A DNA stretch of 64,000 nt from Bacillus sp. BP-3 (GCF_028401955.1 NZ_JAQOTJ010000003.1:310001-374000); one strand, 5' to 3'. Counted from the first letter of the stretch, positions 27,981 through 36,564 are shown. Numbers and translations: made by a program. The notes: generated by a model from the sequence alone, not told the origin.

Positions 27981-28013
27981 AAACAGGTTACTTATCATAT
28001 AAGTAACCTGTTT
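27981..28013 (+). terminator. Terminator between lipoprotein paralogs
   Basis: AAACAGGTTACTTAT / ATAAGTAACCTGTTT, 15 bp perfect, 3-nt loop, then T. Confidence 0.8.
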
Positions 28014-28035
28014 TAAACAAAGAGAGGTGAGGGTA

Positions 28036-28545
28036 GTGAAACGAAAAGTATTAGCAGTGGCATTTCCACTTGTATTAGCAGGGGTAGTTGGATGTGGTAG
28101 TAAAGACGTTTCAGAAGATAAAAAGACTGATAGTTTAAAAGTATCAGAATCAAAGAAACTAGAAGACTCAAGTGTTAAGTTAGAGAAAGAGTACAAATCA
28201 AAACTGAAACCTCTATTAGCAGATTTTATCAAGGATTCACAGGAAATAAACTTAATTTTATCTACTGACAAACCGGCAGTAGAGAGGGGTACAGAGTTTG
28301 AAAAGAGGTCTAAGAATGTTCTAGAGTTAGACGCTAAGGTAAATAGTTTAAACCCTGGTAATAAATATCGAGAAGTTCATAATAAGATAACAGACACTAT
28401 GCTTTCAGCAAAGTCCGGTTTCATTACAATTAGAAATGGATTAAACATAAACGATGAAAGTTTAGTCAATGAAGGTAAAGACGCAATAGATAAAGCAATT
28501 AAACAATTAGTTGAAGAAGAGAACAAGTTAAAAGAAGAAAAATAG
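28036..28545 (+). CDS. Lipoprotein, tandem family member 3
   Basis: 169 residues from the GTG at 28036, which has GAGGTGAGG in front; a GTG at 28027 is in frame but too close to that site. Signal VKRKVLAVAFPLVLAGVVGC with lipobox VVGC. The body repeats the family pattern: LEKEYKSKLKPLLADF, GNKYREVHNKITDTMLSAK and LNINDESLVNEGKDAIDKA. Clearly paralogous to 27427-27966. Function unknown. Confidence 0.75.
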   Translation: MKRKVLAVAFPLVLAGVVGCGSKDVSEDKKTDSLKVSESKKLEDSSVKLEKEYKSKLKPLLADFIKDSQEINLILSTDKPAVERGTEFEKRSKNVLELDAKVNSLNPGNKYREVHNKITDTMLSAKSGFITIRNGLNINDESLVNEGKDAIDKAIKQLVEEENKLKEEK

Positions 28546-28576
28546 TATAATTACATCAGAGAGAAGGTTTTCACCT

Positions 28577-28861
28577 ATGAAACGTAGTTTAATTTGTTTA
28601 GCACTTCCTGTACTATTAGTTACAGGAGGTTGTTCAAACAGTGATTCTAAGAAAGAAGACAAGATTGAAGTAGCAGAAAAAGAAGAAATATCCTATACAG
28701 ACCAAGTAAAAGAATTCACAGGTGATTTTTACGAAGGTACAAAGAAACTAGCTGAACTAACAACAAAAGATAGTTCGTTATTTACAGTAAAAGAGGAACA
28801 AGAAAAAGTACATGATAAAAGAAGATACAAAATATTAACATTAAAGATTATGGAGGAATGA
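28577..28861 (+). pseudogene. Lipoprotein, tandem family member 4, frameshifted
   Basis: Signal MKRSLICLALPVLLVTGGC with lipobox TGGC, then YTDQVKEFTGDFYEGTKKL. The expected EVHxxIxDTM segment appears as KVHDK followed by RRYKILTLKIMEE. The alternative frame gives IKEDTKY then a stop, so a small indel has truncated the paralogous domain at 94 residues. AGAGAAGG precedes the ATG. Confidence 0.6.
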
Positions 28862-28864
28862 AGA

Positions 28865-29050
28865 GTGTCTGATTTTACAAGTATCGCTCGAATTGACTTA
28901 GTAGAACGATTTGATTTTAATACAATTGATTTAGAAAATAAATATTTTTGTATTAAAGTTGTTAACATTAATAATAATGGCTGTGCTATTAAAAATAACA
29001 ATAGATTTAGAGAGAGCTACAACAAAGATGGGGGGGGAATGGAACTATAA
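28865..29050 (+). CDS. Small protein, unknown, possibly truncated
   Basis: GTG start after GGAGGAATGAAGA, directly behind the broken lipoprotein gene. The product begins MSDFTSIARIDLVERFDFNT and ends soon after a run of eight G at 29031. Such a run invites slippage, and a second coding-like frame begins just beyond it. No family recognised. The small size and context suggest phage- or plasmid-derived material. Confidence 0.35.
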   Translation: MSDFTSIARIDLVERFDFNTIDLENKYFCIKVVNINNNGCAIKNNNRFRESYNKDGGGMEL

Positions 29051-29168
29051 AAAAATATAGTGACGAGGAAATTGAGCACCTACTATTAGCATTAAAAACA
29101 ACGGTGCAAATTTGTATAGATAACAAATTACATAATGCTCACGAGCTTAGAAAATATATCGAAAGTTA
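29051..29168 (+). pseudogene. Coding-like fragment without a start
   Basis: A frame reading KKYSDEEIEHLLLALKTTVQ and ending NAHELRKYIES at 29168. It lies beyond the G8 run and in another frame from the preceding ORF, so it may be that gene's shifted 3' half or a separate remnant. Not recognised. Confidence 0.3.
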
Positions 29169-29199
29169 AATACATGGATTAAATTGGAGGGAATAGAAA

Positions 29200-29330
29200 A
29201 TGGATGTAAAGACACTTTTGTTACAACAATGGGCAAGCCGCTTAGATGAAGAAGACTGGTTTCCCCACTTGAAAAAGTGCTAGAGAATGTTACTTTTAAA
29301 CAGGCAATTTGGAAACCAGTAAAGTACACC
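29200..29330 (+). pseudogene. DinB-family N-terminal remnant, frameshifted
   Basis: ATG after TTGGAGGGAA. First frame: MDVKTLLLQQWASRLDEEDW then a stop at 29283. One base back, the next frame continues LENVTFKQAIWKPV, as in B. cereus-group DinB-like proteins of about 150 aa. The remaining three-quarters of the gene, including the metal-binding His residues, is missing. Confidence 0.55.
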
Positions 29331-30026
29331 ATAAAAGTACACATAAAAGTATACATAAAAATGCCACAATTATAACCGCTTAAAACAAAAATAACAAAAG
29401 AGGGGGAGAATCCTTATTACTTATTTTAATTTAGTTAATTCTTTTACCTAGTTTACATAATATAAATTATAGGTAGTTATAAAAAAGAAGTGGTTTTGTA
29501 TCTCTTTGAGCAAGTAAACTATACATTTTGAGATAAAACAGAGATTTTGAAACAATCCATAACATATATACATGCCAGTTTAAAACTTCATAAATTTAAA
29601 TACACGCTAAAATTTCATATACAACAATTCATTGCATACATCCGCAGAAATTTTATTTTGAATCATTACAGTCATATTTTATATTGAATTGCATTGAAAA
29701 TTTTATTTGTGAACTTTCTTTTCTTTTTATTTTATATTTATTTACATCTTATTTTCTAAATATACACAGAAACTTGTTGTATATAAAAATTTCTCATAAT
29801 TAGGTATTTCTCATAATTAGGTCTATCCTATATTTCTTTTATTCAATTTACAATTATTAGTTAACATAATATTTTTATGAAATAAAAAAATCCTCCCTTA
29901 TTATTTTTGGAAGAATTTTAATACTAGTATTGACCTTGATCTTCTCCAACAAATGTGATGATTTACTTGCTAACGATTTGACTCTATATATCCCCTGTCC
30001 ATAATAACGATATTTCTTTGTAAGTG
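29331..30026. other. Long AT-rich non-coding stretch
   Basis: No start-bearing frame of note. It contains a perfect tandem duplication of 17 bp (ATTTCTCATAATTAGGT) at 29789-29805 and 29806-29822. The extreme AT content after a run of broken genes fits a degraded accessory segment. Confidence 0.5.
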
Positions 30027-30224
30027 TCAGATTTTAAAGTATTCAACATCAATAAGTATGTATCCTATGAAAGTTAAGAGAAGAACTATAGTAAAGAAGA
30101 TTATTTTTTGCGTTTTACTCCTGTTTTTAAACCATCCCCATCTTTTGGTATCCATGTCTAACCAATAGTAATCAACCAGAAGAAATAACAAAATGACTAA
30201 GAAATAGCAAAAGATTTTCAGCAT
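30027..30224 (-). CDS. Small membrane protein, 65 aa
   Basis: The ATG at 30224 follows AAGGAGGTGATT; an earlier in-frame start would lie inside that ribosome binding site. Two hydrophobic helices (MLKIFCYFLVILLFLLVDYY and IIFFTIVLLLTFIGYILI) are joined by a charged loop, DMDTKRWGWFKNRSKTQK. Function unknown. Confidence 0.65.
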   Translation of the reverse strand: MLKIFCYFLVILLFLLVDYYWLDMDTKRWGWFKNRSKTQKIIFFTIVLLLTFIGYILIDVEYFKI

Positions 30225-30406
30225 AATCACCTCCTTTTTTAGCCCCATAAATGCATGATACCTTCCTGTTCATCCTATTTTATTTGGAATAATGCTATAT
30301 CACATTATGAATATTCTCTTCTATAAAGAACTGTATCAAATTTAGATAACCATGCTAAAATAAACTTTCCGAGCTTATTCTCCAAAAGCACATTAGCTAT
30401 AAAATA

Positions 30407-30820
30407 TTAACTTGGTATACTTATCTTCATTTTTTGCGCTGACGGCGGACAAGTTAAATTGTACTCATGAATTTTTTTATTAATCATTTCAACTAATGCA
30501 GCTGTTTCTTCGTTTTCCATGCATGTATGCAACTTCTCCTTTAATGTATCAATCTCTTTCGAAAGCTCAATCCACCTCGGCAATACATGATTATCTTTCA
30601 GTGTTTTATATAATTGTTTTTCTGGATTATAAGAGAGACTTTTATCCATTTGCAGTGGCTTTCCTTTACCTACTAAGTCATCGAATACGCCTTCTTTTTG
30701 CGACCGTTTAATAATCGAACTTATATGATCTTCATACGTATATGACCATACCTTTTCATCTTTTACTAGAATCTCTTGTTTCTTTATCGCTTTATCTAAC
30801 TCTTTTTCTCTATCTTTCAT
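30407..30820 (-). CDS. DUF1992 / DnaJ-homolog C28 domain protein
   Basis: 137 soluble residues with the DUF1992 core: EDHISSIIKRSQKEGVFDDL, GKGKPLQMDKS and NHVLPRWIELSKEI. The family is found alone in bacteria and fused to DnaJ-like proteins in eukaryotes; its activity is unknown. ATG follows AGGAGGGG. It lies 21 nt downstream of the esterase gene on the same strand, so the two may be co-transcribed. Confidence 0.85.
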   Translation of the reverse strand: MKDREKELDKAIKKQEILVKDEKVWSYTYEDHISSIIKRSQKEGVFDDLVGKGKPLQMDKSLSYNPEKQLYKTLKDNHVLPRWIELSKEIDTLKEKLHTCMENEETAALVEMINKKIHEYNLTCPPSAQKMKISIPS

Positions 30821-30841
30821 ATGTTCACCCCTCCTTTTTTA

Positions 30842-32035
30842 TTATTTCATAGGTATTTTTAATTGTTGTAAGGATACTAATCCATCAGCAAACTGTTTGT
30901 GCCACCACAGTACATCGTGACCACCAGGGAATTCGACATAGGTACTTTGATATTCTTCTTCTTTAAGTACTTGTGATAACCTCCTGTTTGCTTTTAATAA
31001 TGGTTTATTTTCTAACTGCCCGGCACACATATAAATTTGTAATGGTAACGTGCTGCTGCTTTTAAATTGATCTTCAATCCAATGGTGTGCTCCTGTGTAA
31101 TTTTCTTTCTTCCAATGTACAGAGCCAGACATTGATAAAACGTTTCCGAGATGCTCTGGATATTGCAATGCTGCATAAAAAGCTGCTAAACCACCAAGAC
31201 TGAATCCGCCAATTGTTGTATGATATGGATTTGTATTAACATGATATCTTTGCTGAATCCAAGGAAGTAGTTCTTTTGTTACAAACATATTCATTTCTTC
31301 AGAGAATGTGAGTTCTGTAAATCGATCTACATGATCAATGCCAATTAGAATACATGGCTGAATTGCTTTTGTATGTATAAGATGATCTAGTGTTGCAGCT
31401 GCTGATAACGTCTGTAGCATAGATCTGCCATCAAACATGATAAGAAGGTCATAAGAAGATTGTTCAGGTGAGTAATTATGTGGAGTATACATCCAAAGTT
31501 TCCGTTCATTCTTTAAAATAGAACTATAGAACTGATGTGTTTCCACTTTTCCTTTTGGAATATGAGTTGGTTGCTTTGTTTTGGTAATTTGTGACGATAG
31601 GCCTAACTCTAAAATAGAAATTGGTCCTGCTTCATGCTTAAACATCTTAGAATTCAATGGATCTCGCTTATAATTTTCACTTCGTTTTATCCAATTTTGT
31701 TCAAAATGATCATTAATTGAAAAGTAATACGTTGAAGCAAACTTTTCATTTGTTCGAAACGTTTTAAACCATATGTTTGTATGTAAGAACTTATCCATTT
31801 CATTCACTGCTATTTCCCAACCAGGAAAACTTCCAAATATATATGCATTTTCGGTCAGTTCATCACCTAACCAAATATATGTAACAAGATCATACTCATC
31901 ATCAATTGGACAAGTCTCTACAATAGGTAGTTCTTGTTTTTTAATGCTCTCCAAAAACGATGTAAGAGCAGGGTGATTACCTTGATTTAATTGCTTTGCC
32001 AACTCATCCATAATCGGACTCATTAGTTTCTTCAT
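30842..32035 (-). CDS. Enterochelin esterase-like hydrolase (Fes/YieL type)
   Basis: 397 cytoplasmic residues. The N-terminal 160 form a beta-rich domain (YDLVTYIWLGDELTENAYIF), like the substrate-binding half of Fes. The C-terminal 230 are an esterase D-type alpha/beta hydrolase: LLIMFDGRSML, nucleophile elbow GGFSLGGLAAF and His in FPGGHDVLWW. Relatives hydrolyse trilactone siderophores such as ferric enterobactin or bacillibactin. No Fur-like palindrome is evident upstream and no siderophore genes are near, so the substrate is open. Ribosome binding site AAAGGGAGGTAAAG. Confidence 0.8.
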   Translation of the reverse strand: MKKLMSPIMDELAKQLNQGNHPALTSFLESIKKQELPIVETCPIDDEYDLVTYIWLGDELTENAYIFGSFPGWEIAVNEMDKFLHTNIWFKTFRTNEKFASTYYFSINDHFEQNWIKRSENYKRDPLNSKMFKHEAGPISILELGLSSQITKTKQPTHIPKGKVETHQFYSSILKNERKLWMYTPHNYSPEQSSYDLLIMFDGRSMLQTLSAAATLDHLIHTKAIQPCILIGIDHVDRFTELTFSEEMNMFVTKELLPWIQQRYHVNTNPYHTTIGGFSLGGLAAFYAALQYPEHLGNVLSMSGSVHWKKENYTGAHHWIEDQFKSSSTLPLQIYMCAGQLENKPLLKANRRLSQVLKEEEYQSTYVEFPGGHDVLWWHKQFADGLVSLQQLKIPMK

Positions 32036-32166
32036 TCTTTACCTCCCTTTCCTCGGTCTTGCTCAATACTTATTTCAGTAATAAAATGATTGTTTCCTTG
32101 TTACTTACTATGGATATAGTGTCTATTTTGTGAACAAAATTTATATTTAATATAGAATAAAGTATT

Positions 32167-32203
32167 TAAAAAGGTATTTTCCTGTCTAGAAAACACCTTT
32201 TTA
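32167..32203 (-). terminator. Terminator after the dihydrofolate reductase gene
   Basis: AAAAAGGT...ACCTTTTT with an inner TTTTC/GAAAA pair, T-rich on the minus strand. Confidence 0.7.
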
Positions 32204-32237
32204 ACATACCACAAGTTATCGGTAGTTCTTCTCGAAC

Positions 32238-32723
32238 TTATTTTATTTTCTCAAATACATGAAAGTAATGCTCATAGTGGTTCTTTTCATCTTTAATTCC
32301 TTTTTCGACTGATAATTGTTTCCACGAGGAAAAATCAATCGTTGGGAAGAAACGATCTCCTTCAAAAGGAGCGTGAATCTTAGTTATGTATAACTTTTGA
32401 GTGTAAGGAAGAAATTTTCGATAGATTTCTTCTCCCCCAAGAATAAATACTTCTTCGCCTTCACATTTAGAAAGAGCGTCTTCAATCGAATAAGCGATAT
32501 GACAGCCTTCAGCCTTATAGTCTTTATTTGTTGTTAGGACGATGTTTTTACGTCCATTTAAAGATTTTCCTATTGATTCATAGTTCTTTCTTCCGAGAAT
32601 GATAGAATGTCCCATAGTAATTCGCCTCAAATATGCCCAATCATTCGGGAGTCTCCAAGGAAGATCGTTGTCTTTGCCAATTACATTATTTTCTCCGACA
32701 GCAACCATTGCGGATATTATCAT
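32238..32723 (-). CDS. Dihydrofolate reductase
   Basis: 161 residues from the ATG at 32723 (GGAGATGAAAAC before it). NADPH-dependent reduction of dihydrofolate. Conserved features: MIISAMVAVGENNVIGKDND, LPWRLPNDWAYLRRITMG, the NADPH loop GRKNYESIG, and EEVFILGGEEIYRKFLP. The substrate-site acid usually at this helix is N/D in LPNDW. No thyA is adjacent, and from memory the housekeeping B. cereus-group enzyme reads differently (MIVSFMVAMDENRVIGKDNN). It may therefore be a second copy, which is recollection rather than proof. Confidence 0.88.
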   Translation of the reverse strand: MIISAMVAVGENNVIGKDNDLPWRLPNDWAYLRRITMGHSIILGRKNYESIGKSLNGRKNIVLTTNKDYKAEGCHIAYSIEDALSKCEGEEVFILGGEEIYRKFLPYTQKLYITKIHAPFEGDRFFPTIDFSSWKQLSVEKGIKDEKNHYEHYFHVFEKIK

Positions 32724-32756
32724 GTTTTCATCTCCATTACGCCATCTTATCAAAAG

Positions 32757-33203
32757 TTAAAGTGTACTAACCCAACATGTTTCAATATCATGTTCTTGAA
32801 TTTTTTTCATTAGTATTTGTATAGCACTATCTGGCATCACCTTATGACTTTTTAAATTTTCTTCAGTAGGTACAATCCAATAAAAATCCAGATGAGATTC
32901 TCTAGACTTTGGAGATGTTTCCACTTTTAATTGATCGCTATTCACTTTGAAGACATGGTTAATTTCATAGTGCAATGTATCTCCGTCCCTCCACTGATTT
33001 TCAATTACACCGAGAAACTTTTCAATTGAGCAAGCTGCACCTAGTTCTTCTTCCCATTCTCGTCTAAGTGCATTTTCGACTGATTCACCTAATTCAATAT
33101 GTCCTCCTGGCAAAAAACAATGATGCCCTTTATAATGCGCTACCAAAAGCTGTCCATCTTTTATAAGTATTCCCCTTACAATGTGGTGGAATTGACTTCT
33201 CAT
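32757..33203 (-). CDS. Nudix hydrolase
   Basis: 148 residues with a complete Nudix box, GGHIELGESVENALRREWEE then ELGA (about 33-56). The N-terminal VRGILIKDGQLLVAHYKGHH and later HLDFYWIVPTEEN are typical of MutT/NUDT-like pyrophosphohydrolases. Substrate unknown. It has its own TAAGGAGGAC ribosome binding site and is followed after 33 nt by the dihydrofolate reductase gene, so the two form an operon. Confidence 0.88.
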   Translation of the reverse strand: MRSQFHHIVRGILIKDGQLLVAHYKGHHCFLPGGHIELGESVENALRREWEEELGAACSIEKFLGVIENQWRDGDTLHYEINHVFKVNSDQLKVETSPKSRESHLDFYWIVPTEENLKSHKVMPDSAIQILMKKIQEHDIETCWVSTL

Positions 33204-33374
33204 ATTCTTGTCCTCCTTATTTACTAATCAGATATTAAATTCTAATATGAGAAGTGAAATTCCTTTTCTGGCTGAATATAGTGCTCAGAGATAATAAAAT
33301 TGTTTCTTTTTTGAAAGCGAATAGGTACACATAGCCTCTTTTTTTAAATTGTTTAGTTTAGCCAGTATAGAGGT

Positions 33375-33573
33375 AGCGTTAGGAAAATGCGGATTTACAA
33401 CGTTAAGCAATAGATACTACCATCTATTTGACATAAGACCCACGCTAAGCTATTTTTTAGAGGTTAAAAACCCTGATTTTTCTACAGTAAGCAGAAGAAA
33501 CAGGGTTATATATTTCCTTCCTCTTGTTTTTGGATATTGCTTTTTTAAAATAATGAAATGTTTTTCTAACGCT
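33375..33573. repeat. Structured ~200-bp element, possible MITE or bcr-like repeat
   Basis: Terminal inverted repeat AGCGTTAGGAAAA / TTTTTCTAACGCT encloses an inner stem AACCCTGATTTTTCT / AGAAGAAACAGGGTT. The 76-codon frame over it is broken by this symmetry and has no ribosome binding site. It resembles small non-autonomous repeats scattered in B. cereus-group genomes; membership in a named bcr class is not established. Confidence 0.45.
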
Positions 33574-33640
33574 CGTTAGTTTAACAAGAAGGGAGAAATA
33601 TCAAACTTAAATATTAATTGAAACTCTTGGTACACAGTAT

Positions 33641-34711
33641 TTATATGATAGGATTATAGTCACCATCGAATTGAAATTCGTATTCATTGTCGATTCGAAT
33701 ATAGCCTAGAATGTTGCGTTCCCTACACCTACAAAAAACGCTTGAATAGTTCTCGTTATCTTTGTTCCCTTCTGCGACAAGAATTTCTTGGTTTTCGCAG
33801 TCAAGGACAATTCCAATATGGTCGTGAGAATTATTTGATAAAAGTTTTTCATAAATAACTATATCGCCGCGTTGTGGTCTAAAGTTCTGGTCATCATAAT
33901 AAAAAAATCCAGTTTCGGGTAGTTGAGCCCACTCAAATATAGCACCTACACCAGCTAGTCGATGATTACCGTTTGGGTAATGTATCGGCAGCAAGATTCC
34001 TGCCTGCATACAGCAATGGTATACGAATGCTGCACACCAATTCCCTTGGAGTACTTTATATATATTGGGATCAGGCCAATAATGGCAAATTTCCGTATAC
34101 AGTTTATCTTCTGGAATTCCAATAATGTTTTGACTTGCTAGTTTTTCTGAAATATCGGCCAACAAGCTTCGTTTATCTTTTTCGTTTTTTGTAATCTTTT
34201 CATGATGATTGGTTAGAACTACTTCTTCAAATTGGTCCTTTGGAATGGATAATTCGCCAAATACATTATGAAATCTTTGAACATCAATATGGGATACGGT
34301 GTGATCCAAGTTCTGAAAGAAATTATTAAGTATAATAGCATCTTTGATTAATTCATCGTATGGACCGTGGAATTTCCCACGCTGATTCTGGTAGAATATT
34401 GCCCGAAGAATGATAAGCTGTTCATCCTTAGAAAAAATATTTAAATCTCTTATGATAGGTCTAATGGTTTCAGCACTATTAATACCAGGAAAATAAATAA
34501 TACCAGTTTTATAGAAATAATAGTTGTGAAGCAAACCTGTGATAGCCGTAATTTCTGTCTCTAATCCTCTCTTCATTGCAAGCATCGAAGCGAAAGATGA
34601 TACTCCATTAAGTTGAGCATAAGCTTCTTGTCTGTTAACTAAGCTGTCCAAATCAAGTATTTCATTAACAAGTACACGAATACTTTCAAGCCTGTTTCTT
34701 GAACTATTCAC
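33641..34711 (-). CDS. HD-domain-like and CHAP-domain fusion protein
   Basis: 356 residues, no signal peptide. The N-terminal ~135 look like a small HD phosphohydrolase, but key ligands are changed: LLHNYYFYKTG has H62-N63 instead of His-Asp, and the usual AIYHHS reads AIFYQNQRG. D124 in LIKDAIIL is kept. Residues 220-345 resemble a CHAP/NlpC-like cysteine peptidase or amidase: C226 in GNWCAAFVYHCC, then RPQRGDIVIYE, H298 in SHDHIGIVL and a Glu/Asn site VAEGNKDN. Lacking a signal, it would act inside the cell or be delivered some other way. Apparently monocistronic. Confidence 0.65.
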   Translation of the reverse strand: MNSSRNRLESIRVLVNEILDLDSLVNRQEAYAQLNGVSSFASMLAMKRGLETEITAITGLLHNYYFYKTGIIYFPGINSAETIRPIIRDLNIFSKDEQLIILRAIFYQNQRGKFHGPYDELIKDAIILNNFFQNLDHTVSHIDVQRFHNVFGELSIPKDQFEEVVLTNHHEKITKNEKDKRSLLADISEKLASQNIIGIPEDKLYTEICHYWPDPNIYKVLQGNWCAAFVYHCCMQAGILLPIHYPNGNHRLAGVGAIFEWAQLPETGFFYYDDQNFRPQRGDIVIYEKLLSNNSHDHIGIVLDCENQEILVAEGNKDNENYSSVFCRCRERNILGYIRIDNEYEFQFDGDYNPII

Positions 34712-34920
34712 AGATCATCTCACTTCCTATTCCACTTTATTTTCTTGACTAAACTTGAGCTTTGGTTTAGATACAATTTTTTACAATCTCACATTAATTT
34801 TAGCATCCCATCCATTTTTGTTTTGCCTAATAGGGGTCACTATATCATTCTAGGAAAATTATACGCTCATGCCATCTTTTTAAAAGGACTTTATTATTTT
34901 TTTAAACACATTTATTTTGT

Positions 34921-34947
34921 TTTGTAAAAATACGGTAAATGAAATTT
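34921..34947 (-). repeat. Recurrent intergenic motif, copy 3
   Basis: On the minus strand AAATTTCATTTACCGTATTT then TTACAAA. It is about 210 bp upstream of the HD-CHAP gene and 37 bp past the patatin stop. It matches copy 1 at 24 of 25 positions. Confidence 0.6.
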
Positions 34948-34983
34948 GAGTGGGCAATATTGTGCAATTGACTCATCCATAGC

Positions 34984-35832
34984 TTACTTTAGCCATTCTT
35001 TCAACTGCTCAAATTGATTCTTCGCATCGTTATAGCCAAGTTCATATAAATGAACCAATCTTTCTTGATTACGTTCCAATCCACTTACAGGTAATTGAAC
35101 ACTTGGTTGAATGACATAGAAATTCTCTTTTTGTTCTTCTGAATAGAGATGCGATATAGTATTGTTATATATTTCAGAATGCTGAGTAAGACGATCTGCC
35201 ACATTTGGATAATGTCGATATAACCATTTTGCAATGAAAGCAACCTTATTAGGCTCTTTTTTATATCCCGCTGGCTTTGTCATAATGACAACATTTTTTT
35301 GATATCCATCGGCCTGTGCTTTCTGAATCGGAATTGGATCGGTTATTCCTCCATCAAGTAGCCTTTTATCATCATATTCCACTACCGGTGCAATAAATGG
35401 TACAGAGCTTGATGCACGGATAATTTTTAAAATATTATCTCCATGTTTATGCTTATTGTAATATATAGCTTCACCTGTTTCACAATCTGTTGTACCAATA
35501 ACAAACTGTTCTGCTCCGTCTTGGAATGTTTGAAAGTCAAATGGTACAAGTTTATTCGGTACCTCATCAAATAGAAAATCCATACCAAACAATTCGCGTT
35601 TTCGTAAAAAATTTCGAAATGAAATGTAACGCGGGTCACTTACAAGTTCTGTGTTTACTTTCTTATTTCGTCCTTTTTGACGAGACAAATACGTAGCAGC
35701 CATACAAGCTCCTGCTGAAACACCTATTACATATGGAAAATACAAATTTTGTTCCATAAAAAATTCTAATACACCTGCTGTATATAGCCCCTTCATTCCT
35801 CCGCCTTCTAAAACTAATCCAATATTATTCAT
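34984..35832 (-). CDS. Patatin-like phospholipase
   Basis: 282 residues from the ATG at 35832, preceded by GAGGGACAATTG; longer in-frame starts lack a ribosome binding site. Family elements: oxyanion loop LEGGGMKGLYTAGVLE, nucleophile S39 in GVSAGAC, and the dyad Asp D160 in LLDGGITDPIP. It is predicted to be an intracellular lipid acyl hydrolase of the RssA/YqhO type, which lack secretion signals. Monocistronic. Confidence 0.92.
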   Translation of the reverse strand: MNNIGLVLEGGGMKGLYTAGVLEFFMEQNLYFPYVIGVSAGACMAATYLSRQKGRNKKVNTELVSDPRYISFRNFLRKRELFGMDFLFDEVPNKLVPFDFQTFQDGAEQFVIGTTDCETGEAIYYNKHKHGDNILKIIRASSSVPFIAPVVEYDDKRLLDGGITDPIPIQKAQADGYQKNVVIMTKPAGYKKEPNKVAFIAKWLYRHYPNVADRLTQHSEIYNNTISHLYSEEQKENFYVIQPSVQLPVSGLERNQERLVHLYELGYNDAKNQFEQLKEWLK

Positions 35833-36029
35833 CAATTGTCCCTCTATCATAAGTTCATTTTGTATAAAAAAGTTCTTACACAAATATATTAGCACAAGAT
35901 ATTATGATTAAGTATTAAATCGTTTCATTGCAATTACAATATAATTCTTATCCCTAAAAGTAAGAATCTTCTTTTCGTTACATGTTACAATAAAGGAGGT
36001 TTATTCTATACATAAAGGAGGTATTCATA

Positions 36030-36407
36030 ATGGGTTTATTTAGTGGTTTTTTAGGAAATGCATCTGATGCAGATATAAGTGAGGTAGAACGTGATTTACA
36101 AGCAATTATGCTCGATGATGAACAAGTAGAACACGCTTATAAGTTAATTCGCGATTTAATCGTATTTACAAATCGTCGTATGATTTTAGTGGATAAGCAA
36201 GGTTTGACTGGTAAAAAGACGGAATTTCATTCTATTCCATATAAAAGTATTACACAATTTAGCATCGAAACAGCTGGACATTTTGACTTAGATGCTGAAT
36301 TAAAAATTTGGATATCAAGTATGCATGCTCCGATTACAAAAGAATTTAGAAAAGATGATAGTATTTATAGCATTCAAAAAGCACTTGTGATGTATACAAC
36401 AAAATAA
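36030..36407 (+). CDS. Bacterial PH-domain protein
   Basis: 125 residues of the bPH_1 family (about the whole protein): YKLIRDLIVFTNRRMILVDK and KKTEFHSIPYKSITQFSIET are the beta strands that define it. ATG follows AAAGGAGG. Molecular function of these small pleckstrin-like proteins is unknown. Convergent with the RNase J gene, with a shared terminator between. Confidence 0.88.
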   Translation: MGLFSGFLGNASDADISEVERDLQAIMLDDEQVEHAYKLIRDLIVFTNRRMILVDKQGLTGKKTEFHSIPYKSITQFSIETAGHFDLDAELKIWISSMHAPITKEFRKDDSIYSIQKALVMYTTK

Positions 36408-36485
36408 TCAGTTTTGTATTTTTATACGAAACTAAAAGTATAAACCTCGTGATTTTTGGAACAACATACAATATATTTGTTTAAA

Positions 36486-36527
36486 AATACAAAAACAGAC
36501 TTTTCTATGATAGTCTGTTTTTGTATT
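36486..36527. terminator. Bidirectional terminator
   Basis: AATACAAAAACAGACT / AGTCTGTTTTTGTATT, 16-bp perfect arms, 10-nt loop. Confidence 0.9.
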
Positions 36528-36564
36528 CCATCATCTTAATCTATCCCTTCACTACTTACTTCGC

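Noticed and set aside
29789-29822. Tandem 17-bp repeat as a CRISPR or replication iteron
   Set aside because: Only two adjacent copies with no spacers and no associated genes; simple duplication in AT-rich DNA.
33349-33579. 76-codon plus-strand frame
   Set aside because: It lies over the nested inverted repeats of a structured element and has no ribosome binding site.
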